Below, piece by piece: positions 1-6,385 of a DNA stretch of 20,254 nt. The notes below the pieces were generated by a model. It was not told the DNA's origin. It saw only the letters and a list, made by a program, of their open reading frames with translations, and made no database searches. A program made the translations under genes and the position numbers. The stretch spans positions 1-20,254 of the forward strand of contig CAVPEW010000040.1 of assembly GCA_963703565.1 (NCBI GenBank), read 5' to 3'. The stretch is from CAVPEW01 sp963703565 (GTDB lineage: Bacteria; Actinomycetota; Acidimicrobiia; Acidimicrobiales; VFJN01). Numbering within the stretch: the first letter of the stretch is position 1; each line of letters starts with the position of its first letter.

Positions 1-20
1 CGCCGGGGGGCAACCCGGCG
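1..20. other. Short GC hairpin at window edge
   Basis: Seen: a 7-bp inverted repeat (CGCCGGG / CCCGGCG) with a 6-nt loop. It lies about 100 nt past the stop of the minus-strand winged-helix gene and has no T-run, so it is a weak terminator candidate at best. I see no gene in 1-120. Confidence 0.25.
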
Positions 21-120
21 ACAGCGGCGCAGGTGGATCCCCGAACCGAGGTTCTTTCGTCACGGCGCTCTCCGTGCACCGAGGGGTGGTCGCAGCGGAG
101 GCAACGACGCCGAGCCTTGG

Positions 121-1215
121 TCAGGCGTCGACGGAGACCGCGAAGCCGTGCAGTCCTCTGGCACGCGCCACTGCCGACGCGTCGGCTTCGAGCTCCTGCG
201 CCGGAAGCTCCGCTCCGAATGACCGCAACCGCACATCGAGACGGCCGCCGCTCGTGCGAGCGCGCCACGTTCCGGCGATCTCGTCATGGGCGATGACCAC
301 ACCGGGATTCGCGGTGGACCGCCAGATCCGTCGCTGCTGGGCCCGGTCCGCAACCAACGAGTGTCGTTGTCGGGTCTGCAACAACGGGTCGTACCCCGGA
401 ACCAAGCGCGGGCTCGACGCCGGTGGTGGATCCCGAAGCAGGTCGAGATCGGCGCGGTCCACCCATCCGTCGCCGTGGGGAGCGCTGACGGCCACGAGAT
501 CGTCGGACACCAACGACCAGCAGGCCGAGGCGTAGCCGTCGTCGATGCCAGCCCACGCCGCGAGATCCTCGACGGTCGCCGGTCCATGGAGTCGCAGGAA
601 ACGCCGCACCAGCTCCACGCGTTGCTGGTCGCGGACCCGCCGGTGCCGGGCGGGGCGCCAACGCCCGGCAGCGGCGACCCGGTCCGTGCAGCGTTCGGCG
701 TGCTCGATCCTCAGACGCCCCGACCACGCCAGTCTCTTCACCAGCCCGTCGTCGGGGTGGTCGCGCCCACAGCGTTCGCAGGAACGCATCGCTTCCGGCG
801 GCGTGTCAGATGCGATCGCCTCGCCGAGCTGTTCCTTGGTCATCGGGCCGTGCTCTCGCAGCGCCCGCAGCGCGGCGGTGGCCAGTCGGTCGACAAGCGC
901 GGCATCGGCGTCAGATCGCAGATCCGGGCGCAGCAGCGCGTGGGACACGTAGTGCAGGTCGTCAGGCCTGGCCAGGGCACCCGCAGCACGGGCCCCGTAG
1001 GTGGGCACCAGCCGTCCCTCCTCCACTACATCGGCCAGGGTCTCGTCGCCGAGGTCAGCACGCACCGCGAGTGCCGCTGCGGCACCGCCGTGGTCGACGT
1101 CAGGCAGCCCGAGCGGTGCAACGCCAAGATCGCCCCGAGGCGCCCGCTCACCCAACAGACCGTGGTGATACAGCCGGAAGCGAAGCACCGCAACGCGCCC
1201 GACCGTCACGCGCAA
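121..1215 (-). CDS. Winged-helix DNA-binding protein, HTH_42 / AlkZ (YcaQ)-like
   Basis: Predicted 364-residue protein of the HTH_42 family, whose best-known member, AlkZ/YcaQ, unhooks DNA interstrand crosslinks as a glycosylase; many actinobacterial members are uncharacterised. Two winged-helix-like stretches are visible: around residues 110-145 (ALREHGPMTKEQLGEAI) and 200-240 (FLRLHGPATVEDLAAWAGI). The C-terminal third carries the family hallmark VPGYDPLLQTRQ (about 270-285), followed by GVVIAHDEIAGTWRAR. The TTG at 1215 is used here with GGGG about 8 nt upstream; a GTG two codons later (1209) is an equal candidate. It stands alone, with about 300 nt of non-coding DNA upstream. Family assignment is by recalled sequence pattern; glycosylase activity is not shown, and a purely DNA-binding role is possible. 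Confidence 0.75.
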   Translation of the reverse strand: MRVTVGRVAVLRFRLYHHGLLGERAPRGDLGVAPLGLPDVDHGGAAAALAVRADLGDETLADVVEEGRLVPTYGARAAGALARPDDLHYVSHALLRPDLRSDADAALVDRLATAALRALREHGPMTKEQLGEAIASDTPPEAMRSCERCGRDHPDDGLVKRLAWSGRLRIEHAERCTDRVAAAGRWRPARHRRVRDQQRVELVRRFLRLHGPATVEDLAAWAGIDDGYASACWSLVSDDLVAVSAPHGDGWVDRADLDLLRDPPPASSPRLVPGYDPLLQTRQRHSLVADRAQQRRIWRSTANPGVVIAHDEIAGTWRARTSGGRLDVRLRSFGAELPAQELEADASAVARARGLHGFAVSVDA

Positions 1216-1514
1216 CGCCCGACCCCTGACCCTGCGCTCAAGCCCCTACGGCCGCCGTTCCCGAATCGGCAGTCGGTTGGAGGACCACGACGCCGATGGT
1301 AGATCCGCCGCCAAGTGCCACCCCCGCAGCGCCGACGACGGGCACGCACAGCGGGCCCTTCGACCGCCCACAACGGCACGTACGAGCGCGGCAAGGTGTC
1401 CCGGGACGCTCAGCCGTACGGCGCGGCGCCGGCCCGTGCCTCCAACGCCGGTTCAAGGTCAGCGCCACGAAGATGTCGTTCGGGCTTGCCCGCTTGGCGC
1501 TCCAGCACGTCAGA
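1216..1514. other. Intergenic stretch, no gene recognised
   Basis: About 300 nt between the winged-helix gene and the DUF4188 gene. Open frames exist on both strands but none has family resemblance or a convincing ribosome binding site. One minus-strand frame ends in a hydrophobic alanine/glycine/valine-rich stretch (about 1240-1350), which could be a decayed membrane or lipoprotein tail; I would not annotate it. Confidence 0.4.
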
Positions 1515-1998
1515 TCAGGATCTCGATGCAGCCGCCCTGATGCGGTTGCGGGCCGTCGATGACTGGGACACCGGTACCAATGTGCCCGCCTTGCCGAGGC
1601 CCTTGGCCGGCATGTTGCCGTAGACCGCCTCGTACTCCCCATCCCGAACCAGGAAGGTCTCGTGCCAGATGCCCGTTCGATCGTCCTTGCCAACCCGCTT
1701 CCAGTAGTTCCGCCACACCGGCAGGTGCGGATCGTCGGCATCTCTTGCGAAAGCCTCGAGGTGATCGAACGAGCGCCAGTACTGAACGCTGACGAGACCC
1801 ATCGACTCGTAGCCGAGCAGACCCTTCTCGGGATGCTCGGTGAGGTACTTCAACATGTGGTTCATGCCGCGCCGGCCTCCGAGGTCGCGTGCTATCCGAA
1901 ACCAACTGCCACGGCTTGTTCGCTCTGGCGCCGACGACGAAGACGACGAAGTCGCCTTCGATCTCTGCGGTCCAACGGCCTTGATTGATCTGCGTCAC
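1515..1998 (-). pseudogene. DUF4188 family protein, frameshifted
   Basis: Two minus-strand frames together give one DUF4188 protein of about 160 residues. The first part starts at GTG 1998 (VTQINQGRWTAEIEGDFVVF, then ARANKPW). The second carries WFRIARDLGG, then HPEKGLLGYES, VQYWRSFDHLEAFARD, GIWHETFLV and YEAVYGNMPAKGLG, all typical of this monooxygenase-like (dimeric alpha/beta barrel) family. The frame changes at about 1905, just after the NKPWQ codons, where one extra base explains everything. The start is supported by AGAGAGGG about 8 nt upstream. The biochemical function of the family is not established. It is either a recent pseudogene or a sequencing insertion; the intact downstream coding pattern favours the latter or a very recent event. 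Confidence 0.75.
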
Positions 1999-2036
1999 GG
2001 CGACACCCTCTCTGATACGGCGACACCCTTCCTGAT
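1997..2036. repeat. 20-bp tandem direct repeat over the DUF4188 start
   Basis: Two adjacent 20-bp units (plus strand ACGGCGACACCCT followed by CTCTGAT or TCCTGAT) that differ at two positions. The inner copy holds the ribosome binding site and abuts the GTG start of the DUF4188 gene; the outer copy repeats the purine-rich site. It may be a slippage duplication or a tandem binding site. Confidence 0.8.
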
Positions 2037-2257
2037 CCGAGGCGCCGACATCTCGCACCTGGAGCTACCTCGGGTTGTTCCAGAGCTGGATCCCGCGTGG
2101 TCGACGCGGACCATCCCGACCTGCGTGCCCAAGAACGGCGGCTCGGCGACGCGGTGGGCGAGGCCCGCCCTCGCGACGCTGCCTCTTGCGACCGTGATGG
2201 GATCGACAGTTCCGGCTGCCGACCTGGTGCGCCAGACGGCATGGTGGGGTCCCGGGG
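2037..2257. other. Intergenic stretch, no gene recognised
   Basis: About 220 nt between the MerR-VOC stop and the DUF4188 leader. Open frames are present in this GC-rich DNA but none shows family motifs. It presumably carries the DUF4188 promoter; I see no clear -10/-35 pair. Confidence 0.35.
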
Positions 2258-3037
2258 TCAGGTCGTGGCTGATCCCAGCGGCTTCATGAACGACCAGAGA
2301 CCGCCTTCGCTGTCGCGAGCTCCGTATTCGCGGTATCCGTACGGCTGATCTACCGGCTCGTAGACGATGTCGGCGCCCTTGGACGATGCGTGCCGGAAGT
2401 GGGCATCGACGTCGTCGACGATCACCGCGATCATCGCCGTCGTGACGCCGGTGTGCTTGGGCGATGCGAGGCCGAACTCGGGTGCTTGGGGGTGGAGCCA
2501 CAGGATCCCGTCGCCGGCCTCGATCTCCGCGTGAACGACATGACCTTCGGGTGTGCGGGTGATCTCGCCCGGCCCGAGGCCGAAGACGTCGGAGAGGTAC
2601 GCGAAGGCGTTCTCGAGGTCCTCGTAGACCAGGATCCCGATCCGGCGTTGGAGCGTCGTTTCCAGCATGGTTGCTTCCTCCAGGAGCTCGAGCAGGTCGT
2701 CGGTGTCGGGATGCGCGGACGCGAGGACGGCCAGCAGGCGGCTCCGGAGCCGGCTCGTGGCCTCGAGCCGGCGGTCGAGCTCTCTCAGCTGGTTGCGCAT
2801 CACGTCGGCAAGCTGGGGCGTGCCTTCATCAAGGGCGCGGCGGATCTCTCCGAGGGAGAGCCCGATGCGGCGCAGCTGGGTGATCCGGTAGAGCCGGTCG
2901 ACGTCAGCGTCGGCATACACGCGGTGTCCGCCGCCGTCACGCTCCGGAGCCAGCAGGCCGATCTCCTCGTAGTGGTGCAGCGCTCGGACGGTCAGGCCGC
3001 TCGCCCGTGCCAGCTCACCGATCTTTCGTTCACCCAT
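2258..3037 (-). CDS. MerR-family regulator fused to a VOC (glyoxalase-like) domain
   Basis: Predicted 259-residue transcription factor. Residues 4-70 form the MerR DNA-binding domain (KIGELARASGLTVRALHHYEEIGLL, with GHRVYADADVDRLYRI and LRRIGLSLGEI). Residues about 75-105 form the linking helix. From about residue 130 onward the chain matches a VOC/bleomycin-resistance fold (RRIGILVYEDLENAFAYLSDVFGL; IAVIVDDVDAHFRHASSKGADIV; EYGARDSEGGLWSF). MerR proteins bend promoter DNA and respond to a ligand held by the C-terminal domain; here the VOC domain would be the sensor, with ligand unknown. I chose ATG 3037; an in-frame GTG at 3058 would add seven residues and could be leaderless. The gene is monocistronic, and no classic 19-20 bp MerR spacer promoter was located. 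Confidence 0.85.
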   Translation of the reverse strand: MGERKIGELARASGLTVRALHHYEEIGLLAPERDGGGHRVYADADVDRLYRITQLRRIGLSLGEIRRALDEGTPQLADVMRNQLRELDRRLEATSRLRSRLLAVLASAHPDTDDLLELLEEATMLETTLQRRIGILVYEDLENAFAYLSDVFGLGPGEITRTPEGHVVHAEIEAGDGILWLHPQAPEFGLASPKHTGVTTAMIAVIVDDVDAHFRHASSKGADIVYEPVDQPYGYREYGARDSEGGLWSFMKPLGSATT

Positions 3038-3058
3038 GCGGCGACCGTACGACCTCAC

Positions 3059-3303
3059 GTCGCGTCAGGTGCAAGAAGGGATCCGAGTCGCCTCCGGGTA
3101 CAACCAGAGTGCGGCTGGCCCCGAACGCCGGGTGGCGGCCGTTCGTCGGGGATGGACGATCGGGTCGTCGTGCACCGGCACTTCGGGGTCATGCCCCAAT
3201 TGGATATGCCGCGCGTAAGGTCCGCGCGTTCTGGGTCAGCTGTGCCGTCGAGCCCGCAACCAGAGCCCGTCGATCTGGCGCGACGGGCGGGCCCTTCCGT
3301 CGG
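3059..3303. other. Intergenic stretch, no gene recognised
   Basis: About 245 nt between the MerR-VOC start and the WYL-YjbR stop. It must contain the MerR-VOC promoter. No coding frame with family resemblance, tRNA or clear terminator hairpin is visible. Confidence 0.35.
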
Positions 3304-4731
3304 TCAGCGCCGAGCGCGGATCGGTCGCGTGTTGCTGTCGAGCTGCGCGAGGAGGTCAGAAGATGCGACCTCTCGCCAGGCGTCTTCGAGTAGCTCGGCG
3401 ATCTCGGCGAGGTCTTCCGGCGCGCGATGCTCTGACAGGCGGGTGATCACCGCACCGGGTTCGGTCGGGTCGCCGTAGTGCGGTGTGGTGAACCACCGGT
3501 CGGGTCTTGCGGCCAGCAACTCGGGCCGCTGCTCGCAGCGGAGTATGACCAAGGTTCCTTCGTCGTCGGGGGGAAGGAGGTTGCCGGGTCGGCCGGCTTC
3601 GGGCGGGCCGAAGCGAGCGAAGCGTGTCTTCTTCTCTGTGCCGATGAGGAAGCCGGGGTCGTTGCCCCAGATCGGTCCCTCGATCGCACCGGGCAGGTCC
3701 GCGATGAGCTTGCGGATGTCGTCGAAGGTGATCGCCGGCTGCTTGGCCCAGCGGCGGCGGTCCCGGCGGTGCGCCGAGACCGCCGTCTTGGGGGCACGCG
3801 CCGCCCAGGCCGACTCGATCAGGTCGCGTAGGTCGTCACGGCCGATGGTGCGAAGCACGATCGTCTGTCCGTCGACCCCCACGGAGTCGTCGTGCTCGTC
3901 GACCCGTAGGAACGCGCCGCCGCCGATCTTGTGGGTGCTGACACCGCGGCGGCCGGTCGTCACCACGCCGGTGAGCGCAGAGGCGACGGCGCGGGCGTAC
4001 GCCGGGTTCGAACCGGTCTGATGGTCGACCTTGCGGGGCGGCCCCCAGCTCTTGGTCATGTTGCCTCCTTCGATCTCACGCACGGGCGCGATCTCGCCCG
4101 TCTCACGGACAGACACGATGCGGTCGAGCCGGAACTCGCGCACGTCGTCGCGTAGCCGGCACCAGGCCACCAGGAACGAGCCCTCTGGTGTGACGTGCAG
4201 GCCATGGGCCTCGACGGCGCGAGTGGTGTCGCGGCCGTCTCGGCCTCGGTAGCCGATCTCGACCACCGAACGACCGACGACGGCGCGCTCGACCGCGGCG
4301 ACGATGTCACGGGCGCCTCGCCGGCCAAAGTCGCCGAGCCGGAGCCGGCCCGCGATCTCCTGTGCTCGCGCTGCTTCCCCGCGGTGCATGGCCGCGAGGA
4401 TCTTCTGCTCGGCTCGGCGTCCAGCGGCGGCGAACGGCAACGTGTGAGCCGCGGCGAGAGCCGAGATGACCGCCAGGGCCTCCGCGGCGTCGAAGTTCAT
4501 CGGAGGGAGGCTCCACCGCTCGTCGAGCGCGTAGCCCCCGCCCCGGCCCCGCTGGGACCAGATCGGCACGCCCGCCTGCTGCAAGGCGAGGATGTCGCGC
4601 TCCACTGTTCGCGAGGTCACCTCGAGGTTCGCCGCCAGCTCGGCGCGCGACACCGGCCGCGGTGCCCGGCTGCGCAGTTCCTCGGCCAGCGCGTAGAGGC
4701 GATCTGTGCGGCGCACCTCGTCCCCTCTCAT
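3304..4731 (-). CDS. WYL-domain regulator fused in frame to a YjbR/MmcQ-like protein
   Basis: A 475-residue open frame with two modules. Residues 1-224 are a YafY-type regulator: an HTH (PVSRAELAANLEVTSRTVERDI, about 25-50) and a WYL-like ligand domain (VVEIGYRGRDGRDTTRAVEAHGL; FLVAWCRLRDDVREFRLDRI). Residues 225-475 begin MTKSWGPPRK and hold a degenerate YjbR-like unit (to about 330) and a complete one (FDDIRKLIADLPGAIEGP; RFARFGPP; RWFTTPHYGDP; LEDAWREVA). Stand-alone WYL regulators usually end near the FRLDRI segment, and a perfect ribosome binding site precedes the internal ATG at 4059. Two coupled genes fused by loss of a stop is therefore as likely as a true two-domain protein. I chose ATG 4731 rather than GTG 4806 because the longer form runs through the operators. 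Probably autoregulated, and the likely controller of the divergent cupin gene. Confidence 0.8.
   Translation of the reverse strand: MRGDEVRRTDRLYALAEELRSRAPRPVSRAELAANLEVTSRTVERDILALQQAGVPIWSQRGRGGGYALDERWSLPPMNFDAAEALAVISALAAAHTLPFAAAGRRAEQKILAAMHRGEAARAQEIAGRLRLGDFGRRGARDIVAAVERAVVGRSVVEIGYRGRDGRDTTRAVEAHGLHVTPEGSFLVAWCRLRDDVREFRLDRIVSVRETGEIAPVREIEGGNMTKSWGPPRKVDHQTGSNPAYARAVASALTGVVTTGRRGVSTHKIGGGAFLRVDEHDDSVGVDGQTIVLRTIGRDDLRDLIESAWAARAPKTAVSAHRRDRRRWAKQPAITFDDIRKLIADLPGAIEGPIWGNDPGFLIGTEKKTRFARFGPPEAGRPGNLLPPDDEGTLVILRCEQRPELLAARPDRWFTTPHYGDPTEPGAVITRLSEHRAPEDLAEIAELLEDAWREVASSDLLAQLDSNTRPIRARR
4064..4071 (-). promoter_or_regulatory. Strong internal ribosome binding site of the YjbR-like module
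   Basis: On the minus strand, GAAGGAGG followed by CAAC and then ATG (4059). This is the best ribosome binding site in the window, yet it lies inside a continuous frame. It supports separate translation of the 251-residue YjbR-like part. Confidence 0.65.
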
Positions 4732-4753
4732 CCCGTGGATCGTGCGCCCCGGC

Positions 4754-4779
4754 AATGTCGACACCGTTGTGTCGACATT
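4754..4779. promoter_or_regulatory. Perfect 11-bp inverted repeat, operator 1
   Basis: AATGTCGACAC - CGTT - GTGTCGACATT, a perfect palindrome 23 nt upstream of the WYL gene ATG. Its core is TGTCGACA-N6-TGTCGACA. Position and symmetry fit a dimeric repressor site in the divergent WYL/cupin promoter region. Confidence 0.75.
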
Positions 4780-4794
4780 CTGGCTCGTTCCAAT

Positions 4795-4816
4795 TGTCGA
4801 CACCACGCTGTCGACA
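4795..4816. promoter_or_regulatory. Second TGTCGACA-N6-TGTCGACA operator
   Basis: TGTCGACA-CCACGC-TGTCGACA has the same half-sites and 6-nt spacer as operator 1, with its start 39 bp further right. Only the outer flanks deviate from perfect symmetry. Two matched sites in one intergenic region suggest cooperative binding. Confidence 0.7.
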
Positions 4817-4886
4817 GCAATGGCGCAGGCTCCCCCGTATGGTCACCTACGACACCCGCCAGACCCTCGGACATGGAGGCATCACG

Positions 4887-5283
4887 ATGCAGGCCGGATT
4901 CGATCTGTCCAAGACCTACGTCCGTCTCGGGCTCGGGTCACGCGCCACGCCCATACCTGACTTCGAGTGGACTTGAGAGTTCCTCACTCGCTACGCGACC
5001 GAGCACAGATCCGACGGCGCCGAAGGCCGACTTGTGATGATTGGCTCCGGCGAGTCGAGCTGGACCTCATTGGAACGGCACCCCGCCGGTGAGGAACTCG
5101 TCGTCGTCATCTCCGGGCAGATGACCCTCGTGCAGGAACTTGACGGCGTGGAGCATCGTCTCGACCTCACCGAGGGAAGCAGCAATCAACCCACGCAACG
5201 TCTGGCACACCGCCGACATCGCCGAGAGCTGCCGCACACTCTTCATCACACCGGGCCAAGGAACCGAGCATCGACCGCGGTGA
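4887..5283 (+). pseudogene. Cupin-domain protein, broken by one stop and one frameshift
   Basis: Reconstructed length is about 131 residues. It starts at ATG 4887 behind GGAGG (MQAGFDLSKTYVRLG, then PDFEWT), meets TGA at 4974-4976, and continues in the same frame (EFLTRYATEH, RLVMIGSGESSWTSLERHPAGEEL, VVVISGQMTLVQELDG). At about 5180 it shifts to another frame, INPRNVWHTADIAE, then CRTLFITPGQGTEHRPR, ending at TGA 5281. HPAGEE and the late NVWHTAD are the two metal-ligand-bearing cupin motifs. Substrate unknown. It is divergent from the WYL regulator across the paired operators, so likely its target. Two independent lesions make it look decayed, unless base calls are poor. Confidence 0.75.
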
Positions 5284-5319
5284 CCCACGCACAAGTCTGA
5301 GCGAGCAGCGCGTGGCGGC

Positions 5320-5835
5320 TCAATGGGCGTCGTCGAGGCTTCGCGCGATGTCGTTCATGCGTCGGTAGAGCCGCAGGCGATGTTCAGGCGCAGGGACGAA
5401 CCCGTACCGCTCATAGAACCGCGCGGCGTTCTCGTCGATGGCGTCCACGACGACGAGGCGAGCTGCCGCGGCCTCGCCGGCGGCGAACGCCTTGCGGAGC
5501 GCTTCGGCGAGCAGTGTGCCGCCCAGCCCTCTGCCTTGCTCGCTGCGGTCGACCGCGAGCCGCGCGAGGAGGACCATGCCGACCGGGTAGGCGGGCAGGC
5601 CGCGGACGAGCCGGGCTGGCGCGTCCTGGCGCAGTACCGAGCCCATGGTCAGGCTGAAGAAGCCGACGACCCGGTTCTGGTACGTGAGGACGAAGGTGCG
5701 CGCTGAGTCCATCTGTTGGGCGGCGAGCGCGTGGCGTTTCAGCCAACCGTCGAGTTCGTTGTTGCCCGAGTCGAACTCGGAGAGGTCGTGGTGGCTGTCG
5801 AGTCGCTCGAGCCGCAAGCCTGCGGCAGGGCTCAT
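5320..5835 (-). CDS. GNAT acetyltransferase toxin (TacT/AtaT-like)
   Basis: Predicted 171-residue GNAT enzyme of the class that acetylates the aminoacyl group of charged tRNA and stops translation. Visible features: the FDSGNNELDGWLKRHA motif (21-36) typical of these toxins, the core strand VGFFSLTMG (57-65), acetyl-CoA loop EQGRGLGGTLL (99-109), and ARFYERYGF (138-146), where Tyr141 matches the position of the family catalytic tyrosine. It is translated from an ATG overlapping the antitoxin stop by 4 nt (ATGA), the normal arrangement in DUF1778-GNAT modules. The neighbouring RHH gene makes a toxin role much more likely than a general N-acetyltransferase. The frame is intact. Confidence 0.88.
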   Translation of the reverse strand: MSPAAGLRLERLDSHHDLSEFDSGNNELDGWLKRHALAAQQMDSARTFVLTYQNRVVGFFSLTMGSVLRQDAPARLVRGLPAYPVGMVLLARLAVDRSEQGRGLGGTLLAEALRKAFAAGEAAAARLVVVDAIDENAARFYERYGFVPAPEHRLRLYRRMNDIARSLDDAH

Positions 5836-6125
5836 GCCTCGGCGAGCTTGGGGCGGGTCTGGAACAGCTCGGCGAGCTCAGGCACTCGCTTGGCCGGCCT
5901 GTCGAGTTCGGCGATGAAGTGATCGAAGGCTTCGTTCGACAGGACGAGATCCTGGTGCTGCTTCACGACTCGCTTCGCCTTGGAAGTGACACTCTCAAGG
6001 ATGAAGGCGGTGACCGTGGTGTCCTCGAGGTCGGCCGCCTCCCGGATGAGGGCATCCTGTTCCGGGCTCACGCGCACCTCCAGCCGGTGCCGGCGGGAGG
6101 AGGTCGTGGTGGCGGGCTCGCTCAT
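5832..6125 (-). CDS. DUF1778 ribbon-helix-helix antitoxin
   Basis: Predicted 97-residue antitoxin. Residues 13-50 form the ribbon-helix-helix (HRLEVRVSPEQDALIREAADLEDTTVTAFILES), which binds its own promoter. The C-terminal half (LVLSNEAFDHFIAELDRPA, then ELAELFQTRP) is the type of segment that wraps and blocks the GNAT active site. ATG 6125 is chosen because family similarity begins there and the perfect palindrome lies just upstream; a longer frame to 6296 would run through the operator. It forms an operon with the downstream toxin. Confidence 0.9.
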   Translation of the reverse strand: MSEPATTTSSRRHRLEVRVSPEQDALIREAADLEDTTVTAFILESVTSKAKRVVKQHQDLVLSNEAFDHFIAELDRPAKRVPELAELFQTRPKLAEA

Positions 6126-6139
6126 CCTGCGAGCGTACC

Positions 6140-6168
6140 AAGACGTCCGGACAGAGTCCGGACGTCTT
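6140..6168. promoter_or_regulatory. 13-bp perfect inverted repeat, toxin-antitoxin operator
   Basis: AAGACGTCCGGAC - AGA - GTCCGGACGTCTT, centred about 30 nt upstream of the antitoxin start. RHH antitoxins repress their own operon through such palindromes, so this is very probably the autoregulatory site. Confidence 0.82.
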
Positions 6169-6198
6169 TGCTGCCGCTTTGTCACCCGGTTGTCACCG

Positions 6199-6215
6199 CG
6201 CCTGGATCCCAGGCG
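6199..6215. repeat. Small inverted repeat left of the att site
   Basis: CGCCTGG - ATC - CCAGGCG, a perfect 7-bp palindrome in the non-coding interval between the toxin-antitoxin promoter and the tRNA fragment. Function unknown. Confidence 0.6.
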
Positions 6216-6277
6216 TTCGCACGAGCGCCGACGACGGCCGACGTGGCGATAGCAGATCCGTCGGTTGACCTGCGACC

Positions 6278-6296
6278 ATGCCATCCGACATGGCAT
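6278..6296. repeat. Small inverted repeat left of the att site
   Basis: ATGCCAT - CCGAC - ATGGCAT, a perfect 7-bp palindrome 45 nt left of the tRNA fragment. It could be a recombinase or accessory-factor site; nothing in the sequence decides this. Confidence 0.6.
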
Positions 6297-6340
6297 CTCC
6301 GCCGACGAGCTCAGACGGGGCGAACGGAGCTGACAGGCGA

Positions 6341-6385
6341 CTCATAACCCGAAGGTCGCGGGTTCAAATCCCGCCCCCGCCACCA
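6341..6385 (+). other. 3' half of a tRNA(CAU), probable att site
   Basis: Reads as anticodon loop CTCATAA, 3' anticodon strand CCCGA, variable loop AGGTC, T arm GCGGG-TTCAAAT-CCCGC (a perfect 5-bp stem), acceptor strand CCCCGCC, A and CCA. The matching 5' half (acceptor GGCGGGG, D arm, anticodon strand TCGGG) is not found upstream: GGCGA precedes the loop and does not pair. It is therefore not a functional tRNA. It is the piece that site-specific elements carry to restore a target tRNA. The CAU anticodon could be Met, fMet or Ile2; the C before the discriminator A argues against a canonical initiator. It abuts and overlaps the recombinase 3' end. Confidence 0.8.

Noticed and set aside
3995..4020. 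GGGTTCGAACC, resembling a tRNA T arm
   Set aside because: It lies inside the YjbR-like coding frame and no acceptor, D or anticodon arm can be built around it.
4974..4976. In-frame TGA in the cupin gene as a selenocysteine codon
   Set aside because: No selenoprotein cupin of this type is known to me, no SECIS-like hairpin is evident, and the same gene has a second lesion.
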